DNA of 64,000 nt from Lactobacillus psittaci DSM 15354 (GCF_000425905.1 NZ_KE384474.1:63998-127997); one strand, 5' to 3'; counted from the stretch's first letter, positions 10,678-20,798 are shown. The notes: generated by a model from the letters alone, not told the origin. Numbers and translations: made by a program.

Positions 10678-11028
10678 ATGGCACGTATTGCTGGTGTTGA
10701 CTTACCAAGAGATAAAAGAATCGTAGTCGCATTGACATATATTTACGGTATTGGTGAACCAACTGCTCACGAAATTTGTGCAGCTGCTGGCGTTTCTGAA
10801 GATATTCGTTCAAAGGATTTAACTCCAGAAGACCAAGAAAAGCTTCGTGCAGAAGTTGATAAGTACCGTGTTGAAGGTGATTTACGTCGTGAAATTAGTA
10901 TGAACATTAAGCGTTTAGTTGATATTGGTTCATACAGAGGTGTTCGTCACCGTCGTAGCCTTCCTGTTCGTGGTCAAAATACTAAGAACAATGCACGTAC
11001 TCGTAAAGGCTCAAAGAGAAGCCGTTAA
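10678..11028 (+). CDS. rpsM: 30S ribosomal protein S13
   Basis: S13 of 116 residues, in the 30S head contacting P-site tRNA. The start [14 protein letters not shown] at ATG 10678 is preferred over a GTG three codons earlier, because that GTG lies inside the AGGAGGT ribosome binding site. The C-terminal [14 protein letters not shown] tail is intact. Confidence 0.96.
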   Translation: MARIAGVDLPRDKRIVVALTYIYGIGEPTAHEICAAAGVSEDIRSKDLTPEDQEKLRAEVDKYRVEGDLRREISMNIKRLVDIGSYRGVRHRRSLPVRGQNTKNNARTRKGSKRSR

Positions 11029-11056
11029 TTAATCTAAGTAAAGAGGAGGTTTATTA

Positions 11057-11446
11057 ATGCCTGCAAAGAAAAACACACGTAAGCGTCGTGTGAAGAAGCA
11101 TGTTGAATCTGGTGTGGCTCACATTCACTCAACATTTAACAACACTTTAGTTATGATTACTGATGTACAAGGTAACGCAGTTGCTTGGTCATCTGCTGGT
11201 GCATTAGGCTTTAAGGGTAGTCGTAAGTCTACTCCATTTGCAGCTCAAATGGCTGCAGAAGCTGCTGCAAAGTCATCAATGGATCAAGGTATGAAGCACG
11301 TAGAAGTATCTGTTAAAGGTCCTGGTGCTGGTCGTGAAGCAGCTATCCGTTCACTTCAAGCTACTGGTCTTGAAATTACTGCTATTCGTGATGTTACACC
11401 TGTACCACACAATGGTTCCAGACCACCAAAACGTCGTCGTGTCTAA
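11057..11446 (+). CDS. rpsK: 30S ribosomal protein S11
   Basis: S11 of 129 residues, on the 30S platform. The [18 protein letters not shown] segment and the C-terminal [18 protein letters not shown] are diagnostic. AGAGGAGG precedes the ATG. A 45-base gap with a weak five-pair hairpin separates it from rpoA. Confidence 0.97.
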   Translation: MPAKKNTRKRRVKKHVESGVAHIHSTFNNTLVMITDVQGNAVAWSSAGALGFKGSRKSTPFAAQMAAEAAAKSSMDQGMKHVEVSVKGPGAGREAAIRSLQATGLEITAIRDVTPVPHNGSRPPKRRRV

Positions 11447-11491
11447 TATTGTCCGGTTTGATGGACATTACGTTTTGAAAGGGGCCCAGTA

Positions 11492-12433
11492 ATGATTGAA
11501 TTTGAAAAACCAAATATTACCGTTGTTGACCAAGAGGAAGCATACGGTAAGTTTGTTGTCGAACCATTAGAACGTGGATTTGGTACCACTTTAGGTAACT
11601 CATTACGTAGAGTGTTGCTTACTTCAATCCCTGGTACGGCACTTTCTTACATCCAAATTGATGGCGTTTTACACGAGTTCTCAACAGTTCCAGGCGTGCG
11701 TGAAGACGTTACCAAGATTATTCTTAACCTTAAGAAGCTTGAATTAAAGTCTGTTGCTGATGAAGAAAAAATCATTGAACTTGATGTAGAAGGCCCAGCT
11801 ACTGTCACTGCTGGTGATTTAAAGGTAGACTCTGATGTTACTGTTTTAAATCCTGATCAATACATTTGTAGTATTGCTGAAGGTGGTCACTTGCACATGC
11901 AACTTGCAGTTAAAACTGGTCGTGGTTATGTTTCAGCAAGTGAAAATAAGACAGAGGACATGCCTATCGGAGTTATTCCTGTTGATTCACTCTTTTCACC
12001 GATCAAAAAGGTTAACTACCAAGTCGAAAGTACTCGTGTAGGGAAGAGAGACGACTACGATAAACTTACGCTAGAGGTTTGGACTGATGGTTCAATCACA
12101 CCTAGTGACGCCCTTAGTTTTGCTGCTAAAATCTTAGTTGAACACTTTAAAGTATTTGAATTTTCTGATGCTGAAACTGATTTCGGTGGCGAAGTAATGG
12201 TTGAAAAGGAAGATAATAAGAAAGAACGCAGACTTGAAATGACTATTGAAGAGCTCGATCTTTCTTTTCGTTCTTACAACTGTTTGAAACGTGCTGGTAT
12301 TAACACTCTTCAAGAATTAACTGACAAGAGTGAATCAGATATGATGCGCGTAAGAAACTTGGGACGTAAATCATTAGAAGAAGTTAAAAACAAACTTGCA
12401 GATCTTGGTCTTTCTCTTCGTGATGAAGATTAG
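11492..12433 (+). CDS. rpoA: DNA-directed RNA polymerase alpha subunit
   Basis: RNA polymerase alpha of 313 residues. The N-terminal assembly domain includes [20 protein letters not shown] (residues 23-42). An acidic linker around residue 235 leads to the C-terminal domain with the helix-hairpin-helix region ([15 protein letters not shown]) that contacts UP elements and activators. The position between rpsK and rplQ is canonical. Confidence 0.98.
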   Translation: MIEFEKPNITVVDQEEAYGKFVVEPLERGFGTTLGNSLRRVLLTSIPGTALSYIQIDGVLHEFSTVPGVREDVTKIILNLKKLELKSVADEEKIIELDVEGPATVTAGDLKVDSDVTVLNPDQYICSIAEGGHLHMQLAVKTGRGYVSASENKTEDMPIGVIPVDSLFSPIKKVNYQVESTRVGKRDDYDKLTLEVWTDGSITPSDALSFAAKILVEHFKVFEFSDAETDFGGEVMVEKEDNKKERRLEMTIEELDLSFRSYNCLKRAGINTLQELTDKSESDMMRVRNLGRKSLEEVKNKLADLGLSLRDED

Positions 12434-12459
12434 GGATTTGTATATAAGGAGGCAAACTT

Positions 12460-12843
12460 ATGGCATATCGTAAATTAGGTCGCGACAGTGCACATAGAAA
12501 AGCAATGCTTCGTGAAATGACTACTCAATTAATCATTAACGAACGTATCGTGACTACTGAAGCTCGTGCTAAAGAAATTCGTAAGACTGCTGAAAGAATG
12601 ATTACTTTAGGTAAGCGCGGAGATCTTAGTGCAAGAAGACAAGCAGCAGCTTTCGTTCGTAACGAAATTGCTGATGTTAAAGAAGAAAATGATGCAGTTG
12701 TTGTAAAGTCAGCTTTACAAAAATTGTTTAGCGATATTGCACCTCGTTACAAGGATCGTAATGGTGGTTACACTCGTATTATGAAACTTGCTAACGCTCG
12801 TCGTGGTGACGGTGCACCAATGGTTATCTTGGAATTAGTTTAA
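12460..12843 (+). CDS. rplQ: 50S ribosomal protein L17
   Basis: L17 of 127 residues near the exit tunnel. It starts [19 protein letters not shown] and ends [11 protein letters not shown]. It is the last gene of the alpha part of the cluster. The 3' flank carries a structured non-coding segment instead of another ribosomal gene. Confidence 0.97.
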   Translation: MAYRKLGRDSAHRKAMLREMTTQLIINERIVTTEARAKEIRKTAERMITLGKRGDLSARRQAAAFVRNEIADVKEENDAVVVKSALQKLFSDIAPRYKDRNGGYTRIMKLANARRGDGAPMVILELV

Positions 12844-12970
12844 TTCCACACATTAACTTAATAGCTATTAAGAATTATTCATGGAAGTGAGAATAAGCGT
12901 CAAGATGATGGCCAATAGGCTTAGTCTAGCTTAGATGTAGAGCATCCCTCTCCATGGATGATTTTTTTTA
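12844..12970 (+). ncRNA. L17 downstream element-like structured 3' region
   Basis: The 175 bases between rplQ and ecfA1 contain no gene. They hold a perfect palindromic hairpin (12857-12872, CTTAATAG/CTATTAAG), a middle portion, and a final stem CATCC/GGATG (12943-12960) followed by eight T's. A conserved RNA called the L17 downstream element is known in the 3' region of L17 genes of lactic acid bacteria. Position and general form agree, but the match was not checked against a model. The last stem and T-run also look like the terminator of the ribosomal operon. Confidence 0.6.
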
Positions 12971-12980
12971 TCCTTTTTTC

Positions 12981-12989
12981 TGTTACAAT
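12981..12989 (+). promoter_or_regulatory. Extended -10 element before ecfA1
   Basis: TACAAT at 12984-12989 is preceded by TGT, giving an extended -10 element 30 bases before the ecfA1 ATG and just after the T-run that closes the L17 downstream region. It probably drives ecfA1-ecfA2-ecfT-truA. Confidence 0.55.
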
Positions 12990-13018
12990 GAGTAGGTCAG
13001 AAAGAACGAGGTGTTGAC

Positions 13019-13873
13019 ATGGAAAAGAACATTATTGAAGTTCATAACTTAACTTTTACTTATCATGATGGTGAACGTCCAGCACTTGATCATTTAAATT
13101 TTAATATTAAGGCTGGATCATGGACTGCAATTATTGGCCATAATGGTAGTGGAAAATCAACGCTTGCCAGACTTTTAAATGGATTACTCGTTCCAGATGA
13201 GGATAAAAAAGATCCTACTAGAATAACTATTGATGGAATTGAATTAAATGAAACGAATTTATGGAATATACGTGATAATATTGGTATTGTATTTCAAAAT
13301 CCTGATAACCAGTTTGTTGGAAGTAGTGTCGCAGATGATGTGGCTTTTGGATTAGAGAATCGTGCAATTCCAAGGAGTGAAATGCTAAAAATTGTGCCAG
13401 ATGCAATTGATAAAGTTGGAATGAGTGATTATTACGATACGGAACCGAGTCAGCTTTCAGGTGGTCAAAAACAACGTGTTGCAATTGCGGGTATTTTAGC
13501 AGTAAAACCAAAAATAATTATTTTAGATGAGTCAACATCAATGCTTGATCCAGAGGGAAAACGTGATATTTTGAATTTGGTCAAACAAGTTAAAGATGAT
13601 AATGACTTAACAGTCATTTCAATTACTCACGATTTAGATGAAGCTACTTTAGCAGATGATATTTTAGTTTTAGATGATGGTAAATTAATTAAGCATGATA
13701 AACCAAAAAATATCTTTGCTAATAGTGAGTTGCTAAAAAATTCTGGACTCGATTTACCTTTTGTGTTCCAAGTTCAAAATGCACTTAGGCAACAAGGAAT
13801 TCCACTAAGTCCAAATTTAGATACTGAAGAAAAGTTGGTGAAAAGTTTATGCCAATTACGTTTGAAAAAGTAA
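13019..13873 (+). CDS. ecfA1: ECF transporter ATPase A1
   Basis: One of the two ATPases energizing ECF-type vitamin and micronutrient transporters. Its 284 residues contain Walker A at 40-48 (GHNGSGKST), a Q-loop ([13 protein letters not shown]), the signature QLSGGQKQR near 145 and Walker B ILDEST near 165. The FQNPDNQ Q-loop is typical of EcfA. It overlaps ecfA2 by 25 bases. Together with EcfA2 and EcfT it forms a shared module used by unlinked S components, two of which lie near 60 kb. Confidence 0.95.
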   Translation: MEKNIIEVHNLTFTYHDGERPALDHLNFNIKAGSWTAIIGHNGSGKSTLARLLNGLLVPDEDKKDPTRITIDGIELNETNLWNIRDNIGIVFQNPDNQFVGSSVADDVAFGLENRAIPRSEMLKIVPDAIDKVGMSDYYDTEPSQLSGGQKQRVAIAGILAVKPKIIILDESTSMLDPEGKRDILNLVKQVKDDNDLTVISITHDLDEATLADDILVLDDGKLIKHDKPKNIFANSELLKNSGLDLPFVFQVQNALRQQGIPLSPNLDTEEKLVKSLCQLRLKK

Positions 13874-14700
13874 GTTATGTATACGAACCAGGGACTCCTT
13901 TTGCTAAAAAAGGACTTGATAATGTTAGTTTTACTCTTAAAGATAACAAATTTATTGCATTAATTGGACATACAGGTAGTGGGAAATCAACCTTAATGCA
14001 ACATTTCAACGCTTTGTTAAAGCCAGCAAATGGTGAAATTAGAGTTGATGATTTTGTAGTTAATAATCAGACAAAAAATAGGGATTTAAAAAGACTTAGG
14101 AAAAATGTAAGTCTAGTTTTTCAATTTCCAGAAGCGCAATTATTTGAAAGTACGGTTATAAAGGACATCGAATTTGGTCCTAAGAATTTTGGCTTTGATG
14201 AAGCAGCTGCAGAGAGTTTAAGTTATAAGTGGTTAGAAAAAGTAGGGCTAGATAAAAAAATAGCCAGCAAATCCCCATTTGATTTATCTGGTGGACAGAT
14301 GAGAAGAGTTGCAATTGCTGGTGTTATGGCATATGAACCAAAAGTTTTATGCTTAGATGAACCTGCGGCTGGACTTGATCCTCAAGGTAGGAAAGAAATG
14401 ATGCAACTCTTCAAAGAGTATCAATTATCCGGACATACGGTTATTTTAGTTACTCATAATATGGATGATGTTGCTAATTATGCTGATGATGTTTTAGTTA
14501 TGGAACATGGGCAGTTAATTAAACATGATGTTCCGGAAATTATCTTCCAAGATTCTGCTTGGCTTAAGCAGCATCATTTAGATGAGCCAAGTACCAGTTT
14601 ATTTGCTCAGAATTTAGTCAAACATGGATTTACTTTTAGTAAAAATCCTTTGACAATGGAGGAGTTAATAGCAGGAATTAAAAAGAATCTGGTGATATGA
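13849..14700 (+). CDS. ecfA2: ECF transporter ATPase A2
   Basis: Second ATPase of the ECF module, 283 residues. It has Walker [10 protein letters not shown] at 40-48, the Q-loop [13 protein letters not shown], signature DLSGGQMRR near 145 and Walker [21 protein letters not shown] distinguishes A2 from A1. It overlaps both neighbours: 25 bases with ecfA1 and 4 bases with ecfT (ATGA). Confidence 0.95.
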   Translation: MPITFEKVSYVYEPGTPFAKKGLDNVSFTLKDNKFIALIGHTGSGKSTLMQHFNALLKPANGEIRVDDFVVNNQTKNRDLKRLRKNVSLVFQFPEAQLFESTVIKDIEFGPKNFGFDEAAAESLSYKWLEKVGLDKKIASKSPFDLSGGQMRRVAIAGVMAYEPKVLCLDEPAAGLDPQGRKEMMQLFKEYQLSGHTVILVTHNMDDVANYADDVLVMEHGQLIKHDVPEIIFQDSAWLKQHHLDEPSTSLFAQNLVKHGFTFSKNPLTMEELIAGIKKNLVI

Positions 14701-15497
14701 TGAGCAAAATAATTATAGGACGTTATATTCCAAGTGATTCCATCATTCATCGAATGGATCCACGTGGAAAAATTATTGCAACTTTTTTATTTATCTTCGT
14801 GATTTTTCTAGCTAATAATTGGCAGTCATATTTAATTGTTACTTTTTTTACTTTACTTAGTATCTATTTCACTAAATTAAAAGTAAAAATGTTTTGGGAT
14901 GGAGTTAAGCCATTATTGGGACTGATTCTTTTTACTAGCTTACTTCAATTATTTTTTGCACCAAGCGGTAAAATATATTGGCAATGGTGGATTTTTTCGA
15001 TTTCAACGATGGGGACAGTAAATGCAATATATATCTTCTTGCGTTTTAGCTTAATAATTTTAATCTCAACAGTAATGACACTCACCACAATGCCACTTGA
15101 AATAGCTGCAGCATTTGAATGGATAATGTCACCTTTGAAAATTTTTAAAGTTCCTGTAGCTGAAATTTCCCTCATTATGTCAATTGCATTGCGTTTTGTA
15201 CCAACTCTTTTTGATCAAACAGTTAAAATTATGAATGCTCAAAGAGCACGTGGTGCTGACTTTAGCAGTGGAAATTTAATTCAAAGAATTAAGGCTATTG
15301 TACCTTTATTAGTCCCTTTATTCATTAACTCATTAGAAGTAGCAATTGACTTGGCAACAGCAATGGAATCACGGGGATATCGATCAAGTGAAGGTCGAAC
15401 CCGTTATAGGACCTTAGCCTGGTCTAAGTATGATTTATATAATTTAGGCTTTTTCATGACGTTAACAATATTATTAATGGTATTTAGGAGATATTAA
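14697..15497 (+). CDS. ecfT: ECF transporter transmembrane subunit EcfT
   Basis: Membrane coupling subunit of the ECF module, 266 residues with about five to six hydrophobic helices. It has the Ala-Arg-Gly coupling motif (AQRARGADF near residue 183) and a second such motif ([11 protein letters not shown] near 225). The ATG overlaps the ecfA2 stop by four bases, and its own stop overlaps the truA start. Confidence 0.94.
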   Translation: MMSKIIIGRYIPSDSIIHRMDPRGKIIATFLFIFVIFLANNWQSYLIVTFFTLLSIYFTKLKVKMFWDGVKPLLGLILFTSLLQLFFAPSGKIYWQWWIFSISTMGTVNAIYIFLRFSLIILISTVMTLTTMPLEIAAAFEWIMSPLKIFKVPVAEISLIMSIALRFVPTLFDQTVKIMNAQRARGADFSSGNLIQRIKAIVPLLVPLFINSLEVAIDLATAMESRGYRSSEGRTRYRTLAWSKYDLYNLGFFMTLTILLMVFRRY

Positions 15498-16291
15498 TGG
15501 TTCGCTATAAAATGACAATGGAATATGATGGTCATCTTTTTCATGGCTTTCAAATTCAGCCACATCAGCGTACAGTTCAAGGAGTCATTGAGCAGGCTTT
15601 AGAGAAAATGACAAAAGGAAAAAGAGTGATAGTTCATGGTTCTGGAAGAACTGATGCAGGAGTCCACGCTTTAGGACAAGTTATTCACTTTGATTACCCT
15701 ATACAAAAATCTTTTATTCCAGCTGATAAAATGATTTTAGCTTTAAATTCAATGATGCCGACTGATATTATTTTTAAAGAGGCAGAGATTGTTGATGAAA
15801 ATTTTCATGTGCAATATTCCACTAAAGGAAAATGGTATCGATATATAGTTAGCTTAGATCACTTTGTAGATCCCTTTAAACGGTTTTATACCGGCCATTA
15901 TCCTTATAAGTTAGATTTACATTTAATGCAAGAAGCAGCTCAAGATTTGCTCGGAGAACACGATTTCACTTCATTTGCGGCAAGTGGTGGTCAAATTATT
16001 GATAAGGTAAGAACAATTTATTATGTAAAAGTTTGGGAAAAGCCAGAAGAGCATGAAATTGTTTTTGACTTTATCGGAAATGGTTTTTTATATAATATGG
16101 TCAGAATTATGGTTGGAGCTTTATTAGAAATTGGAAATGAAAGACGACCTGTTCATGATTTACGCCGGGTAATTTCTGCTAAAGACCGACAAGAAGTAAG
16201 AAATACTGCTCCAGCAAGTGGTCTCTATCTCTATCATGTTTTTTATGAAGAAGTACCTGAGAAATATCGATTAGACAAGAAAAAAGATTGA
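15497..16291 (+). CDS. truA: tRNA pseudouridine(38-40) synthase TruA
   Basis: Makes pseudouridine at positions 38-40 of the tRNA anticodon arm. The catalytic Asp is D53 in [11 protein letters not shown]. Its 264 residues are of normal length, and the [14 protein letters not shown] segment near residue 195 is typical. It is coupled to ecfT (TAATG) and its 3' end overlaps the -35 box of the rplM promoter. Confidence 0.96.
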   Translation: MVRYKMTMEYDGHLFHGFQIQPHQRTVQGVIEQALEKMTKGKRVIVHGSGRTDAGVHALGQVIHFDYPIQKSFIPADKMILALNSMMPTDIIFKEAEIVDENFHVQYSTKGKWYRYIVSLDHFVDPFKRFYTGHYPYKLDLHLMQEAAQDLLGEHDFTSFAASGGQIIDKVRTIYYVKVWEKPEEHEIVFDFIGNGFLYNMVRIMVGALLEIGNERRPVHDLRRVISAKDRQEVRNTAPASGLYLYHVFYEEVPEKYRLDKKKD

Positions 16292-16316
16292 CATTATGCC
16301 TCAAAGCAAGTATCAT
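16288..16316 (+). promoter_or_regulatory. Promoter of rplM-rpsI
   Basis: TTGACA (16288-16293), a 17-base spacer and TATCAT (16311-16316) form a near-consensus vegetative promoter that begins inside the last codons of truA. Transcription would start near 16323, leaving a leader of about 70 bases before rplM. Confidence 0.8.
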
Positions 16317-16319
16317 AAA

Positions 16320-16393
16320 CTACGTATGTTTGTCCACGATAGGCCCCGGAAACTTATTGTTTGTCAAACTGCAAAAAAACGGAGGAATTTAAA
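16320..16393 (+). promoter_or_regulatory. Probable L13 leader (5' UTR of rplM)
   Basis: The transcript between the promoter and the rplM start is about 70 bases, GC-richer than its surroundings (GGCCCCGG at 16343-16350) and can pair GTTTG with CAAAC. Firmicutes are known to carry an autoregulatory L13 leader at this position. The assignment rests on position and pairing potential only. Confidence 0.5.
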
Positions 16394-16831
16394 TTGCGTA
16401 CTACACCATTAGCAAAAACTAGTGAAATTGAACGTAAGTGGTATGTTATCGATGCAACTGATATCGCATTAGGTCGTTTATCAACTGTTGTAGCCACTAT
16501 TTTAAGAGGTAAGAACAAGCCTCAATATACACCAAATGTTGATACTGGTGACAATGTTATCATTATCAACGCAGCTAAATTAAAGTTGACTGGTAAGAAG
16601 GCTACTGATAAGATTTACTACCACCACTCAGATTTCCGCGGTGGTTTAAAAGCTGTTTCAGCTGGCGAATTGTTAGCTAAGAACCCTGTAAGATTAGTTG
16701 AATTATCAGTTAAGGGTATGCTTCCAAAGAACACTCTTGGTCACCAAGAATTCTTAAAGATGCACGTATATGCAGGTGCTGATCACAAGCACGAAGCACA
16801 AAAGCCCGAAGTATTAGAAATCAACAAATAA
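16394..16831 (+). CDS. rplM: 50S ribosomal protein L13
   Basis: L13 of 145 residues, an early 50S assembly protein. The start is TTG at 16394 ([16 protein letters not shown]), eight bases after CGGAGGA. An ATG 11 codons upstream in the leader would add residues not found in the family and would bury the ribosome binding site. The signature region [12 protein letters not shown] lies near residues 107-118. Confidence 0.95.
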   Translation: MRTTPLAKTSEIERKWYVIDATDIALGRLSTVVATILRGKNKPQYTPNVDTGDNVIIINAAKLKLTGKKATDKIYYHHSDFRGGLKAVSAGELLAKNPVRLVELSVKGMLPKNTLGHQEFLKMHVYAGADHKHEAQKPEVLEINK

Positions 16832-16847
16832 TCAAGGAGGTTAAACA

Positions 16848-17243
16848 ATGGCACAACAAGCTGCATACGCTGGAACTGGTCGCCGTAAGAATTCTGTTGC
16901 GCGCGTTCGTTTAGTACCAGGTAACGGTCAAATTACTGTTAACAAGAAAGATGTTACTGAATACATTCCTTTCCCTAACTTGGTTAAGGATATGAAGCAA
17001 CCTTTAACATTAACTGAAACTGAAGGTCAATACGACGTTCTTGTTAATGTTAACGGTGGTGGTTTCTCAGGTCAAGCTGGTGCAATCCGTCATGGTATTG
17101 CTCGTGCTCTTCTTGAAGTTGACCCAGATTTCCGTGGTCCTTTGAAGAAGGCTGGTCTCTTGACTCGTGACCCAAGAATGAAGGAAAGAAAGAAGCCAGG
17201 TTTGAAGAAAGCCAGAAAAGCTTCACAATTCTCAAAGCGTTAA
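16848..17243 (+). CDS. rpsI: 30S ribosomal protein S9
   Basis: S9 of 131 residues, whose basic C-terminal tail ending [11 protein letters not shown] reaches the P-site tRNA. The [14 protein letters not shown] start and the [19 protein letters not shown] segment are diagnostic. It follows rplM by 16 bases and ends the operon at a strong terminator. Confidence 0.97.
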   Translation: MAQQAAYAGTGRRKNSVARVRLVPGNGQITVNKKDVTEYIPFPNLVKDMKQPLTLTETEGQYDVLVNVNGGGFSGQAGAIRHGIARALLEVDPDFRGPLKKAGLLTRDPRMKERKKPGLKKARKASQFSKR

Positions 17244-17268
17244 TCTTATTATCAAGATTACTGCTACC

Positions 17269-17298
17269 AAAAGCATCCCATATGGGATGCTTTTTTGT
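17269..17298 (+). terminator. Terminator of rplM-rpsI
   Basis: A nine-pair stem (AGCATCCCA/TGGGATGCT, 17272-17280 with 17283-17291) is followed by TTTTTT. It ends the ribosomal region. The next 140 bases, to the terminator of the opposing gene, hold nothing recognisable. Confidence 0.9.
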
Positions 17299-17433
17299 TT
17301 TAGGTTTACGCCTTATCAGCAAGATATTTTGTATATTAGATTAATTAATATATTGATAAAATTACATGTAAGGAGCTTTTTAGCGCGTTATAAGAAAGGA
17401 AATTTTAGAAAATCTAGCTCTATGATAATGTAG

Positions 17434-17472
17434 TAAAAAAGTCCGTGAGATTAATTCTCACGGACTTTTTTA
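17434..17472 (-). terminator. Terminator of the first MFS gene
   Basis: A perfect ten-pair stem, GTCCGTGAGA/TCTCACGGAC (17441-17450 with 17457-17466), is flanked by A and T runs. It works on the minus strand straight after the MFS stop codon and could also stop plus-strand readthrough. Confidence 0.88.
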
Positions 17473-18693
17473 TATATTTTCTTTGGTTAATCTTTTAAGT
17501 CTTAATACTAGTGCTAATGAGCAGAAACCAAAGATTGCTGAAATAAATACGATATTTCCAATATTAAACCATCCTGTTCCTATTGCGATTGAGGAAACAA
17601 ATGAACCAACTGCAATACCAAGGTTTGAAAATACTGGGTTGAATGTTGATGACAAATCAAGAGCACCTGGGAACTCAGCATTTGCTAAATCAAGGAAGAG
17701 CACAGTTACATTAGCCCCATAACTAACGTTAACGATGCAGACAACCGCAATCAAGATAAATGCAATAATTCCAAATGCTAATGGGAAGTTATTGGGACTA
17801 GTTAAATTAATTAATAAACCAATTAAGACTAATGCCACTGGCATGATAAGGTATAAAAATGGAATATCTTGCATATTTCCGCGGTCTGCGTAGTATCCAC
17901 CGAGTTTATTACCAAGGATTGATACAAAACCAAGAATAAATAAAAGAATACTTAGAACTGAATCTGTAAAGTGAAGGTACTTAGTAATAATTTCAGTGAT
18001 ATATGTATAAAAACTATATTGTGCACCAGTAACGCAAATAATAAATAAGGCGTTAGTTACAGTAATAGGGTGAATAATATACTTCTTACGATCATTAGCA
18101 ATTTTAGCTGCTTCTTCCGGAGTACCAGCATGACTTTGTGGGGTATCTCTTGGTGCATAAACGAAAAGCAAGGCAAAAATAATAACGGTCAATATAGTGA
18201 CCATCCAGAAGCTATCCCGCCAAGAAAATACCTGAGCAATGGTATTACCAATAGGTACACCAGCAACATTAGCAATACTAAAGCCTGCGAATACCCAAGA
18301 AATTAATCCCGCTTTCTTTTCTGGTGGAGCGATAAAACTAGCCATCACAACGGTGATAGAAATAATAGAGCCGGCTGTTGCACCTGCAAAAATTCTGGAT
18401 AGAAGTAATTGGAAAAAGTTAGGTGCAATAGCAGTCCAGGTATTAGCAATTAGGAAAATTACTAATAATCCGAATAAAACATTATGTCGTTTAAAACGTG
18501 CACTTAATAATGAAATGAATGGGGTACAGAATGAATAAACCAATGCAAATAAGGTAACTAGGATTCCTAAAGTTGCAAGAGGAGTTCCCATATCACTATG
18601 GATATCTTTCAGCACTCCAACAATCATATATTCATTACAGCCAAGCATAAAAGCAACTAAAACGAACAAGATTGATTGAATCTTATATTTCAA
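17470..18693 (-). CDS. MFS transporter (DHA1/AraJ type), paralogue 1
   Basis: A 407-residue major facilitator protein with about twelve hydrophobic helices. It has the N-terminal MLGCNEYMIVGVL signature in helix 1 and a short basic loop after helix 2 (LLSARFKRHN). Such proteins export drugs or sugars by proton antiport; the substrate is unknown. It shares long stretches with the next two MFS genes (LGCNEYM, CTPxIS, GATAGSIISIT, IAPPEK). Each of the three has its own terminator; promoter signals are seen for the first two. It starts at ATG after AAAGGAG. Confidence 0.9.
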   Translation of the reverse strand: MKYKIQSILFVLVAFMLGCNEYMIVGVLKDIHSDMGTPLATLGILVTLFALVYSFCTPFISLLSARFKRHNVLFGLLVIFLIANTWTAIAPNFFQLLLSRIFAGATAGSIISITVVMASFIAPPEKKAGLISWVFAGFSIANVAGVPIGNTIAQVFSWRDSFWMVTILTVIIFALLFVYAPRDTPQSHAGTPEEAAKIANDRKKYIIHPITVTNALFIICVTGAQYSFYTYITEIITKYLHFTDSVLSILLFILGFVSILGNKLGGYYADRGNMQDIPFLYLIMPVALVLIGLLINLTSPNNFPLAFGIIAFILIAVVCIVNVSYGANVTVLFLDLANAEFPGALDLSSTFNPVFSNLGIAVGSFVSSIAIGTGWFNIGNIVFISAIFGFCSLALVLRLKRLTKENI

Positions 18694-18714
18694 TGTACTA
18701 TCTCCTTTAATTGT

Positions 18715-18766
18715 ATTGTTGAAAACAACATATACTAGTTTACCGGGAAATAGTAATTAAATCAAA
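18715..18766 (-). promoter_or_regulatory. Promoter and operator-like repeat of MFS paralogue 1
   Basis: On the minus strand TTGATT (18760-18765), 17 bases and TAAACT (18737-18742) make a promoter. Downstream of the -10 lies the inverted repeat TTGTT-GAA-AACAA (18716-18728), placed where a repressor could block transcription. The regulator is not identifiable. Confidence 0.5.
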
Positions 18767-18807
18767 GAGGTTTCAAAATATTATATGAAGTTGGCGTAAA
18801 AATTGTG

Positions 18808-18841
18808 CAAAAAAAAGAAGTGGATAAAATCCACTTCTTAA
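18808..18841 (-). terminator. Terminator of the second MFS gene
   Basis: A ten-pair stem AAGAAGTGGA/TCCACTTCTT (18815-18824 with 18830-18839) is followed on the minus strand by a T-run, immediately after the stop codon of the gene upstream. Confidence 0.88.
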
Positions 18842-20029
18842 CTAAATACTTTTTTGCTTTAATTGTAGTATAGTCGTAATTAATGCAAAAGCAGCAAAGA
18901 TAGCTGATACAAAAACAACATGTCCTAAAGTCAAATATGGAATAGCAAGTGATGAGGCTAAAGAGCCAATGGCGATTCCCACATTTGAAAATACAGGCGT
19001 TAATGATGAAGCTAAGTCTAAAGCATCAGGATAATGGTTATTGGCAATATCAAGCAGATATACAGTAACACTTGAACCAAATGAATTACTTACAATAACC
19101 ATTAATGCTACAAGAATAAATGAAAGTAGTTTAATGTGCATGGTTAATCCAACAATAATTAAAGCTGGTGTCATGAAAAGATACAAGTAAGGCATGTTTT
19201 TCATATTACCATGATCAGCAAAGAAACCACCTAGTTTAGTACCGATAATTGCTACAACCCCTAAAATGAAAAGCAATGTTGATACGGATGCAGGACTAAA
19301 TTTCATATATTTAGTAAGCAACTTAGTAATATATGTGTAATAACTAAATTGTGCTGCACATGCGAAAACAATAAATAAACAAGTTAAAATAACTCTGATA
19401 TCTCTAATAAAGTCTTGCTTATCAGTATTATGAATAGATTCAGTATTCTTGTTAGTGTTTTTTGCAGTGATTTGTGGTGTGTTTCTAGGTGCCAAGGAAA
19501 TTAAAAGTAGTAAGACAACTACACTCAAAATAGTAATCAAGGCAAAGCTATAACGCCAAGAAAAGAGTTCAGCAATCTTATTTCCAACAGGAACACCAAG
19601 CAAGTTGGCAATACCAGCACCAGAATATACCCAAGAAATTAAGCCAGCTCTTTTTTCAGGTGGAGCAATAAAGTTGGTCATGATAATTGTAATTGAAATA
19701 ATCGAACCAGCAGTTGCACCAGCTAAAATTCTGGAAATAATAAGTACGTAAAAGTTAGGTGCTAGAGCAGTTAAGGTGTTAGCAGTAATAAATACACTTA
19801 AAAGTCCAAATAGCACTAAATGACGTTTAACGTGTGCAAAAACAATAGATATAATTGGCGTACATATAGAATAAACGAAAGCAAAGACAGTAACTAAAAT
19901 ACCTAAAAGTGAAATTTGGATTTTTAAATCTGCGCTAATATTTTCTAAAACCGCCACTACCATGTATTCGTTGCAACCGAGCATAAAAGCTACTAGAACG
20001 AACATGATTGACTGTAATTTATATTTCAA
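18842..20029 (-). CDS. MFS transporter (DHA1/AraJ type), paralogue 2
   Basis: A 395-residue MFS protein closely similar to its neighbours through the first 180 residues (LGCNEYMVVAVLENI, GATAGSIISITIIMTNFIAPPEKRAGLISW). The central cytoplasmic loop differs (Asn/Thr-rich, around residues 180-200). About twelve membrane helices are seen. It starts at ATG after AAAGGAG. Upstream are a minus-strand TATACT and a short inverted repeat TTGC-GTA-GCAA (20048-20058). The substrate cannot be told from sequence. Confidence 0.9.
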   Translation of the reverse strand: MKYKLQSIMFVLVAFMLGCNEYMVVAVLENISADLKIQISLLGILVTVFAFVYSICTPIISIVFAHVKRHLVLFGLLSVFITANTLTALAPNFYVLIISRILAGATAGSIISITIIMTNFIAPPEKRAGLISWVYSGAGIANLLGVPVGNKIAELFSWRYSFALITILSVVVLLLLISLAPRNTPQITAKNTNKNTESIHNTDKQDFIRDIRVILTCLFIVFACAAQFSYYTYITKLLTKYMKFSPASVSTLLFILGVVAIIGTKLGGFFADHGNMKNMPYLYLFMTPALIIVGLTMHIKLLSFILVALMVIVSNSFGSSVTVYLLDIANNHYPDALDLASSLTPVFSNVGIAIGSLASSLAIPYLTLGHVVFVSAIFAAFALITTILQLKQKSI

Positions 20030-20135
20030 TGCTCTATCTCCTTTGTATTGCGTAGCAAAGTATACTAACCAAGTTTACCCGCTTAAGTCCTGAAAATAAA
20101 GCGTAATATCTAAAAAAATATCTGGAAAAAATGTA

Positions 20136-20162
20136 AAAAGCTATCAATAAATTGATAGCCTT
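20136..20162 (-). terminator. Terminator of the GNAT gene
   Basis: The stem GCTATCAAT/ATTGATAGC (20140-20159), with A's on its left that read as T's on the minus strand, lies 30 bases beyond the acetyltransferase stop codon. Confidence 0.75.
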
Positions 20163-20189
20163 TGGCGGTAATCTTTTTAATCAGATATT

Positions 20190-20726
20190 TTATTCATATT
20201 TTCTCAAATTAAGTTCATATGCTACGCGTTCTGGATCAATTGGTTCATTGTCTACTTCAATCATTCCACGATATACAAATCCATTTTTTTCAGCAATCCT
20301 TTGGACGATTTTATTAACAGGAGCAGTATCAATGCGGTAGTTTTCAATCCCTTTAACCCTCATTGCCGAAATTAAGTTACTTATCATAAGACCTGATAAG
20401 TTTTGCCCACGATATTCACTGCTGATTGCTAAGCGGTGAATTGTTGCATAAGGGTCATTATTATTTTCCCAAGAACCATGGCTAATTTCTGCGTAAGTAG
20501 GTTCTTCACCGATAATAATAGCTGCGTAGCCTGCAGTTTGCCCATCTACTTTTAAAATCCAAGCATCTTCGTTGGTAATATCTTGTTTAATAACTGCTTC
20601 ATCGGGGTAGCCGTTTTGCCACTGATTACTACCGGAGTCTTTTAAAAACTTCTTGGATGAATTGATTATCTTCATAATATCATCTAAGTCTGATAACTTT
20701 GCTGGTTCGATAAATACTAAACTCAA
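20190..20726 (-). CDS. GNAT family N-acetyltransferase
   Basis: A 178-residue GCN5-related acetyltransferase. The acetyl-CoA binding region is IHRLAISSEYRGQNLSGLMIS (residues about 95-115), followed by the C-terminal AEKNGFVYRGMIEV that family members end with. The acceptor is unknown. It lies between MFS paralogues 2 and 3 with its own ribosome binding site (TAGGAGG) and its own terminator, so it is probably a separate transcription unit. A link to the transporters, such as modifying an exported compound, is speculation. Confidence 0.85.
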   Translation of the reverse strand: MSLVFIEPAKLSDLDDIMKIINSSKKFLKDSGSNQWQNGYPDEAVIKQDITNEDAWILKVDGQTAGYAAIIIGEEPTYAEISHGSWENNNDPYATIHRLAISSEYRGQNLSGLMISNLISAMRVKGIENYRIDTAPVNKIVQRIAEKNGFVYRGMIEVDNEPIDPERVAYELNLRKYE

Positions 20727-20798
20727 AATAATACCTCCTAATTGATAAATGTTAATACTATCTAATCATATTTATAACTAGAATCATAATAATATGCA

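Noticed and set aside
11450-11467. Hairpin TGTCC/GGACA between rpsK and rpoA
   Set aside because: Five pairs only, no T-run and no known leader at this place; not enough to call a regulatory site.
17299-17434. Possible attachment site or small RNA in the gap after rpsI
   Set aside because: The stretch is AT-rich and has no repeat, hairpin or frame beyond the flanking terminators.
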